Positions 14,873 through 19,248 of a stretch of 19,248 nucleotides of DNA are shown here, piece after piece. Under the pieces are notes generated by a model, which saw only the letters and a program-made list of their open reading frames with translations, ran no database searches and was not told the DNA's origin. The position numbers were made by a program, and so were the translations under genes. The number at the start of each line of letters is the position of its first letter. Position 1 is the stretch's first letter. Source of the DNA: 66-474 sp040388785 (lineage in GTDB: Bacteria > Pseudomonadota > Gammaproteobacteria > Xanthomonadales > Rhodanobacteraceae); contig JAZKBD010000062.1 of assembly GCA_040388785.1 (NCBI GenBank), positions 1 through 19,248 of the forward strand. Reading direction: 5' to 3'.

Positions 14873-15972
14873 AGCGCGCCCAGCACACGGGGTCCGCGCG
14901 CGCCGGTGACCGAAGGAAGGTTGCCGGGGATATTTTCGAGACGCGCGCGCGCGAGCCATGCGAAACCGACGGCTTCGACGAAATCGGGATCGAGTCCCAG
15001 CGCTGCGGTAGTGTCGAGTCTCGCGTCCTGCAATTGCGCGCGCAGTGCATCCATCAATGCGCGATTGTGCACGCCGCCGCCGCAGGCATACACCTCGCGG
15101 ATTTCCCGTGCGTGGTCGCGCAGCGCATCGGCAATGGTGCGCGCGGAGAACTGCAGCAGCGTCGCCTGCACGTCTTCCGGCGCGAGGCCCTGTGGCAGCC
15201 GTGCCTCCAGCCAGTCGATGTTGAAAACTTCGCGGCCGGTACTTTTTGGTGGCGCCGCGCTGAAGTAGGGATCGTCCAACAGGCACGCGAGCAGCGTTTC
15301 GTCGATGCGTCCGCTGCGCGCCCATGCACCGGCCTCGTCGCGCGGCGTGCCGCGCACGCGCTGCGACCATGCGTCCATCAGGCAATTCGCTGGGCCGGTG
15401 TCGAAACCCAACACGGGCTTGCCCGGAACCAGCAACGTGAGATTGGCGATGCCGCCGAGGTTCAAGACCGCACGTGGCGTGGCGGCGTCCGCAAGCACCG
15501 CCGCATGCAGCGCGGGCAGCAGCGGTGCGCCCTGCCCGCCTGCCGCGACGTCGGCGCGGCGGAAATCGGCCACGGTGGCGATGCCGGTGCGTTCGGCGAC
15601 GACATTGGGGTCGCCGAGTTGCAACGTGAAGGGATGCGGCCCCGACGGGCGATGGCACACCGTCTGGCCGTGCGAACCGAGCGCGGTGATCGCGCTCGGC
15701 GCAATACTCGCTTCACGCAGCAGGGCGAGCGCGGCCTCGGCGAAACGCTCGCCGATCGCGACGTCGAGATGGCCAAGAGCGTCCAGCGCAATCGCGGCAT
15801 CGTTGCGCGCCAACGCCATGATGCGTCCGCGCAGATCGTCCGGATAAGCAAACGTGCGGGCGGCGATGACTTCCAGCCGCGGCGCGAAGCGCACCAGCGC
15901 GGCATCGATGCCGTCGGCGCTGGTGCCGGAAATCAATCCGAGGTAGAGCGGCGCGGCTTCAGCCACGGCCAC
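14854..15972 (-). CDS. anmK: Anhydro-N-acetylmuramic acid kinase (AnmK)
   Basis: AnmK opens and phosphorylates 1,6-anhydro-MurNAc with ATP, giving MurNAc-6-P, a cytoplasmic step of peptidoglycan recycling. The 372-residue product shows SGTSADGID (15-23), SHGQT (100-104), DFRRADVAAGGQGAPL (136-151), NLGGIANLT (171-179), GFDTGPAN (189-196) and a late CGGGVHN, all in the family order and at family length. The start is GTG at 15972, 4 nt after the mepM stop, so the two genes form an operon with mepM first. Its 3' end overlaps the convergent ampG by 19 bp. In Pseudomonas the same order anmK-mepM-tyrS is found. Confidence 0.96.
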   Translation of the reverse strand: MAVAEAAPLYLGLISGTSADGIDAALVRFAPRLEVIAARTFAYPDDLRGRIMALARNDAAIALDALGHLDVAIGERFAEAALALLREASIAPSAITALGSHGQTVCHRPSGPHPFTLQLGDPNVVAERTGIATVADFRRADVAAGGQGAPLLPALHAAVLADAATPRAVLNLGGIANLTLLVPGKPVLGFDTGPANCLMDAWSQRVRGTPRDEAGAWARSGRIDETLLACLLDDPYFSAAPPKSTGREVFNIDWLEARLPQGLAPEDVQATLLQFSARTIADALRDHAREIREVYACGGGVHNRALMDALRAQLQDARLDTTAALGLDPDFVEAVGFAWLARARLENIPGNLPSVTGARGPRVLGALYAAPR

Positions 15973-15976
15973 GCGA

Positions 15977-17434
15977 TCAGTCGGTGGCGACGTTGGTGGC
16001 GCGACCGTTGTCCGCCCGCGCCAGGCGCTGGGTGGCGTTGTCGATCATCTGGATGCGCGCCACCATCGGAGCGGATTGTTCCTTGAACGCCACCATCAGC
16101 TTGCCGGACAGCGGCTGCGGTTGCGGCATCGTCACCGTCAGCGGATTTTCCGGTTGGCCGTCCACGCGCACTTCGTAATGCAGGTGGGGGCCGGTGGCGA
16201 AGCCGGTCTGGCCGACGTAGCCGATCACCTCGCCCTGCGTGACATGCGAACCCACGTGCAGGCCCGGCGCGAAGCGCGACATGTGTCCGTAGGCCGTGGT
16301 GTACGCAGGCGTGTTCTTGATTGCGATGAAATTGCCGTAGCCGTGCTTGGTGCCGCGGAACACGATCATGCCATCACCCGCGGCATGCACCGGCGTGCCC
16401 GTCGGCGCGGCGTAATCGACGCCCTTGTGCAGACGGGTGTAACCGAGCACCGGATCCTTGCGCATGCCGAAGCTGGAAGACAGCCGCGTGAAGGAAACCG
16501 GCGTGCGCAGCAAGCCCTTGCGCAACGGGCGTCCGTCCTGACTGTAGTAGGCAATGCTGCCGTCGCCCTGCCTGAAGCGGTACGCGGTGTAGTGATGGCC
16601 GTTGTTGACGAACTCCGCGGCGAGGATGTTGCCGGCGCCCGAATACTTGCCATCACGATAGATGTCGTCATACACCACGGTGAAGCGATCACCTTTCTGC
16701 AAATCCTTGATGAAGTCGATGTCGTACTTGAACACGTCGGCAAGTTTCAACACCATCGTTTCGGAAAGCCCCGCCTTCTCGCCCGCCGCGAACAACGAAC
16801 CCTCGACTTCGCCGTGCGCAAAATGCACGCGGCGTTCCATCGGCAAAGCGGTGACCTGCGCCTTCAGGCTGCCGTCCTGTTGCGCGGTGAGCGTCACCTG
16901 GGTGACAGAATCGGGGCTGTAGCGGAAGCCCTTGAAGTGACCCTGTGGATCGATCAGGAAAGCCACCTGGTCGCCGGGATGCAGCGTTTTCAACGCGCCG
17001 GTATCCTTGCCGCTCGCCATCACGCTGGCCAGGTCGGTGCCATTGAAGCCTTGGCTCTGGAAAATTTCCGACAGGGTTTCGCCTGGCTGCACTTCCACGG
17101 TCTTCAACGAGGCCACCGCGGGTGGCGCGGTTTCCTTCGGCGCGGGCGGCAACTTCAACGCCAGCGTTTCGCGCGTCACCGGTTGCACCGCAGGATGGTG
17201 GATGAGGCCGGCCCAGGCGGGAATGCCGAGCAGCGTCAACAGCACCAGCAGGCACGCGCCACCTGCCAGGATCCAGCCTTCACGCGCCCAGCGGAACTTG
17301 CTCGAAGGGGCGTCCGCGTGGAACGACCAATGCGCGCAACGCGAATAGAAATGGGAATTGCATTGACGGGTCTTGCGACGGATCGCCTGACGACGCACAA
17401 CATGAGGGGTGACGCGACGGAGGTGGCGATCCAT
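15977..17434 (-). CDS. mepM: MepM-like M23 metallopeptidase, peptidoglycan DD-endopeptidase
   Basis: MepM-type enzymes cut peptidoglycan cross-links in the periplasm so that new strands can be inserted. From ATG 17434 the product is 485 residues: a basic cytoplasmic N-terminus, one membrane helix (about 53-76), a Pro/Ala-rich linker, an OapA/LysM-like domain (TVEVQPGETLSEIFQSQG, from 112), a middle beta domain, and the M23 LytM domain from about 330. Zinc ligands H336 and D340 (HKGVD) and H419 (HLH, 417-419) are present, plus H384. The frame is open to a GTG at 17539, but a good minus-strand promoter lies inside that extension, so 17434 is chosen. The product is clear; which E. coli endopeptidase it replaces is inferred from domain order and position beside anmK and tyrS. 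Confidence 0.9.
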   Translation of the reverse strand: MDRHLRRVTPHVVRRQAIRRKTRQCNSHFYSRCAHWSFHADAPSSKFRWAREGWILAGGACLLVLLTLLGIPAWAGLIHHPAVQPVTRETLALKLPPAPKETAPPAVASLKTVEVQPGETLSEIFQSQGFNGTDLASVMASGKDTGALKTLHPGDQVAFLIDPQGHFKGFRYSPDSVTQVTLTAQQDGSLKAQVTALPMERRVHFAHGEVEGSLFAAGEKAGLSETMVLKLADVFKYDIDFIKDLQKGDRFTVVYDDIYRDGKYSGAGNILAAEFVNNGHHYTAYRFRQGDGSIAYYSQDGRPLRKGLLRTPVSFTRLSSSFGMRKDPVLGYTRLHKGVDYAAPTGTPVHAAGDGMIVFRGTKHGYGNFIAIKNTPAYTTAYGHMSRFAPGLHVGSHVTQGEVIGYVGQTGFATGPHLHYEVRVDGQPENPLTVTMPQPQPLSGKLMVAFKEQSAPMVARIQMIDNATQRLARADNGRATNVATD

Positions 17435-17485
17435 CGGGGTTCCGAAATGAGGCAATACGATGAGCGGAAACGCGGAATGGGCCGT

Positions 17486-17514
17486 ACCATAGGGCTCTGT
17501 GAAGCGGGCGTCAA
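17486..17514 (-). promoter_or_regulatory. Putative sigma70 promoter of mepM-anmK
   Basis: On the minus strand, TTGACG (17514-17509) and TATGGT (17491-17486) are separated by exactly 17 bp, giving 5 and 4 of 6 matches to consensus. Initiation near 17479 would leave about 45 nt before the ATG at 17434. It also argues against the longer GTG start at 17539. Confidence 0.6.
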
Positions 17515-17533
17515 TCCCTTTCGGGACAAAGAT

Positions 17534-17563
17534 TTGCACGCGTTTTCGCTGTTAACACATAAT
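17534..17563 (+). promoter_or_regulatory. Putative sigma70 promoter of tyrS
   Basis: TTGCAC (17534-17539) and CATAAT (17558-17563) are 18 bp apart in the most AT-rich part of the region. Initiation would fall near 17570, giving a leader of about 75 nt. The -10 box is covered by a short inverted repeat, GTTAA (17551-17555) and TTAAC (17563-17567). The leader holds a small ACGCC/GGCGT hairpin around 17600. Confidence 0.6.
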
Positions 17564-17646
17564 TAACCGACACATCACTTTTACGGCATGACGTGACGCC
17601 CCGTTTTTTGGCGTGCGCGTGCATGCCGCCGAACGCGGAAATCACA

Positions 17647-18858
17647 ATGTCAGCAGATCCCGAAGCACTCTCGCTCATCCACCGCGGTGCGGTCGATGTC
17701 CTCAAGGATGACGAACTGAAAGCGCGTCTCGCGCTCGGCCGTCCGCTGCGCATCAAGGCGGGCTTCGATCCGACCGCGCCCGACTTGCACCTCGGCCACA
17801 CCGTGCTGCTCAACAAGATGCGGCAGTTCCAGGATCTCGGACACACCGCGATTTTCCTGATCGGCGACTTCACCGGGATGATCGGCGATCCGACCGGCAA
17901 GAACGTCACGCGCAAACCGCTGACGCGCGAGGAAGTGCTGGCGAACGCCGAAACGTATTCCAACCAGGTGTTCAAGGTGCTCGATCGCGAGCGCACCGAG
18001 GTGCGCTTCAATTCCGAATGGTTCGGCAAGATGGATGCCTCCGACATGATCCGGCTGGCCGCGCAGCACACCGTTGCGCGCATGTTCGAGCGCGATGATT
18101 TCGCCAAGCGCTACGCCGCGCAGCAGCCGATCGCGATCCATGAGTTTTTGTATCCGCTGGTGCAGGGTTACGACTCGGTGGCGCTGCAGTGCGATGTCGA
18201 ACTCGGCGGCACCGACCAGCGCTTCAATCTCCTGATGGGACGCGGGCTGCAGGAACACTTCGGCCAGCCGGCGCAGATCGTGCTGACAATGCCGTTGCTG
18301 GAAGGCATCGACGGCGTGCAGAAGATGTCGAAGTCGCTCGGCAACTACATCGGCATCGACGAGCCAGCGATCGACATGGTCACCAAGACCATGAAGATCG
18401 GCGACGACTTGATGTGGCGCTGGTTCGAGCTGTTGAGCTTCAACGTGTCGCTGGACGAACTCGCCGCGATGAAACGCGACGTCGCCGGCGGTGCGCTGAA
18501 TCCGCGCGATGCGAAATTGCGTCTCGCGCGCGAACTCGCCGCGCGCTTCCACGGCGCGGCCGAAGCGGAGAAAGCCATCGCGGGCTGGCAAGCGGTGGTG
18601 CGCGGCGAAGGCGACACCTCATCACTGCCGCTCAATGACATCACGGTTTCGTCCGCAGGCCTGCGCCTGCCCGCGCTGCTGACCGCGGCAGGCCTGACGT
18701 CCAGCAACACGGAAGCCAACCGCAAGTTGAAGGAACGCGCGGTGCGTATCGATGCGCAGGTGGTGGATGATCCGCAGCGCGTGTTCGTGGCCGGCTTCGA
18801 AGGCGTCCTGCAGGTGGGCAAACGGAATTTCGCGCGCGTGCGGCTGGTCGGCGCATGA
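17647..18858 (+). CDS. tyrS: Tyrosyl-tRNA synthetase (TyrS)
   Basis: TyrS charges tRNA-Tyr. The 403-residue product has the class I signatures HLGH (48-51) in DPTAPDLHLGHTVLL and KMSKS (226-230), with QCDVELGGTDQRFN in the tyrosine site. It belongs to the shorter bacterial branch seen in Pseudomonas and Xanthomonas, not the 424-residue E. coli type. A C-terminal S4-like RNA-binding domain begins near residue 335 (LPALLTAAGLTSSNTEANRKLKERAVRID). ATG 17647 is preferred over an upstream in-frame start at 17593: GGAA lies 6 nt before it, and the extra residues (TPRFLACACMPPNAEI) do not fit the family. It is divergent from mepM and converges on the gene at the right edge. Confidence 0.96.
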   Translation: MSADPEALSLIHRGAVDVLKDDELKARLALGRPLRIKAGFDPTAPDLHLGHTVLLNKMRQFQDLGHTAIFLIGDFTGMIGDPTGKNVTRKPLTREEVLANAETYSNQVFKVLDRERTEVRFNSEWFGKMDASDMIRLAAQHTVARMFERDDFAKRYAAQQPIAIHEFLYPLVQGYDSVALQCDVELGGTDQRFNLLMGRGLQEHFGQPAQIVLTMPLLEGIDGVQKMSKSLGNYIGIDEPAIDMVTKTMKIGDDLMWRWFELLSFNVSLDELAAMKRDVAGGALNPRDAKLRLARELAARFHGAAEAEKAIAGWQAVVRGEGDTSSLPLNDITVSSAGLRLPALLTAAGLTSSNTEANRKLKERAVRIDAQVVDDPQRVFVAGFEGVLQVGKRNFARVRLVGA

Positions 18859-18885
18859 AAAAAGCGCGGCGCCGAAGCGCCGCGC
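18858..18885 (-). terminator. Intrinsic terminator of the right-edge gene
   Basis: On the minus strand a perfect 9-bp GC-only stem (GCGCGGCGC with GCGCCGCGC) closes the very stable loop TTCG and is followed at once by six T (complement of the A-run 18858-18863). This ends transcripts of the gene at 18903-19248. On the plus strand the hairpin has no T-tract after it, so it probably does little for tyrS, whose stop codon touches the A-run. Confidence 0.9.
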
Positions 18886-18902
18886 CTCGCGCGCCAGGTC
18901 GA

Positions 18903-19248
18903 TCAATACGTGACCGGTGAATTGATGGTCTTGCGCGTGCCCGTCACGGCGCCCTTGATGGGAATGCCACCCGGAAGAATGATGTTGTAGTTCGTGTCGT
19001 ACTGCGTCAGCACGAACGTGCCGGTGTACGACTGCCCGTCCTTGGCCAGCGTGATGGTTTCCTGGATGCTGGCCGGTCCCACGAATGTGTTGTCCACGTC
19101 GACGCCGTTCGCGTCCACGTTTTGCGACCACGACAGCATGAAGTGGTTGAGCGTGTAGGTGCGCGCGCCCGTCTGTGCCCAGGTGCCCATGCAGAAGTCG
19201 GCATCGGCCGCGGGCCGTCCGGAATTCATGATCTCGTTGCCGTCCGCG
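18903..19248 (-). CDS. Uncharacterised protein, C-terminal part (partial at window edge)
   Basis: The frame is open to the right edge and codons before the first internal ATG (19229) read sensibly (DGNEI), so the N-terminus, probably with a signal peptide, lies outside. About 115 residues are visible. They alternate polar and hydrophobic residues in the manner of beta strands: FCMGTWAQTGARTYTLNHF, SIQETITLAKDGQSYTGTF, LTQYDTNYN, GAVTGTRKTI. There is no helix-rich stretch and a single cysteine. From memory this resembles a group of short secreted proteobacterial hypothetical proteins with lipocalin-like beta-barrel character, but I cannot name a function. It has its own strong terminator, so it is expressed as the end of a separate unit. 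Confidence 0.7.
   Translation of the reverse strand, partial: ADGNEIMNSGRPAADADFCMGTWAQTGARTYTLNHFMLSWSQNVDANGVDVDNTFVGPASIQETITLAKDGQSYTGTFVLTQYDTNYNIILPGGIPIKGAVTGTRKTINSPVTY

Noticed and set aside
13442..15658. 738-residue minus-strand open frame across ampG and anmK
   Set aside because: It is out of frame with anmK and antisense to ampG; both of those are clear family members and the frame has low-complexity Arg/Gln/His composition.
17435..17539. N-terminal extension of mepM to the GTG at 17539
   Set aside because: The extension contains a good minus-strand promoter and does not resemble a signal or known MepM N-terminus.

Overview
The window is a high-GC stretch of a gammaproteobacterial chromosome. 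It most likely comes from the order Xanthomonadales (Xanthomonadaceae or Rhodanobacteraceae). The grounds are the gene order atpIBEFHAGDC-glmU, a chorismatase of the XanB2/FkbO type beside a XanC-like acyl carrier protein, and the order anmK-mepM-tyrS. One 10-base run of N inside atpG shows that this is a draft or metagenome assembly. The species call is an inference from gene content, not from a database comparison.

Layout. (a) 1-556: 3' end of mnmE (tRNA wobble-uridine modification GTPase). (b) 557-784: intergenic region with a good sigma70-type promoter. (c) 785-8019: the full F1Fo ATP synthase operon atpI-B-E-F-H-A-G-D-C, closed by a strong intrinsic terminator at 8035-8064. A REP-type inverted repeat pair sits between atpG and atpD. 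(d) 8166-9533: glmU (UDP-GlcNAc synthesis). (e) 9592-10940: a divergent pair, the chorismatase gene (minus) and a small acyl carrier protein gene (plus), which are the first steps of aryl polyene/xanthomonadin chemistry without the rest of that locus. (f) 11087-12476: two minus-strand genes, a secreted DUF4124/coiled-coil protein and pyrE. (g) 12555-14872: xth and ampG on the plus strand, overlapping by 4 nt. (h) 14854-17434: minus-strand mepM-anmK operon, converging on and overlapping ampG. (i) 17647-18858: tyrS, divergent from mepM with promoters visible in both directions. (j) 18903-19248: 3' part of a minus-strand gene of unknown function with its own UUCG-loop terminator.

How the genes work together. 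The ATP synthase genes encode one inner-membrane machine. glmU makes the UDP-GlcNAc from which peptidoglycan and LPS are built. ampG, anmK and mepM form a cell-wall turnover block: MepM-type endopeptidases open cross-links during growth, AmpG imports anhydromuropeptides, and AnmK phosphorylates anhydro-MurNAc for reuse. The chorismatase would supply hydroxybenzoates for ubiquinone and/or a membrane pigment, and the adjacent carrier protein would be the acyl-chain carrier for the pigment. pyrE (UMP synthesis), xth (base excision repair) and tyrS are housekeeping genes.

Most of the window is conserved housekeeping DNA. I found no clear novel system. The most interesting items are the stranded chorismatase/ACP pair, the REP pair inside the ATP synthase operon, the xth-ampG coupling, and the uncharacterised protein at the right edge.
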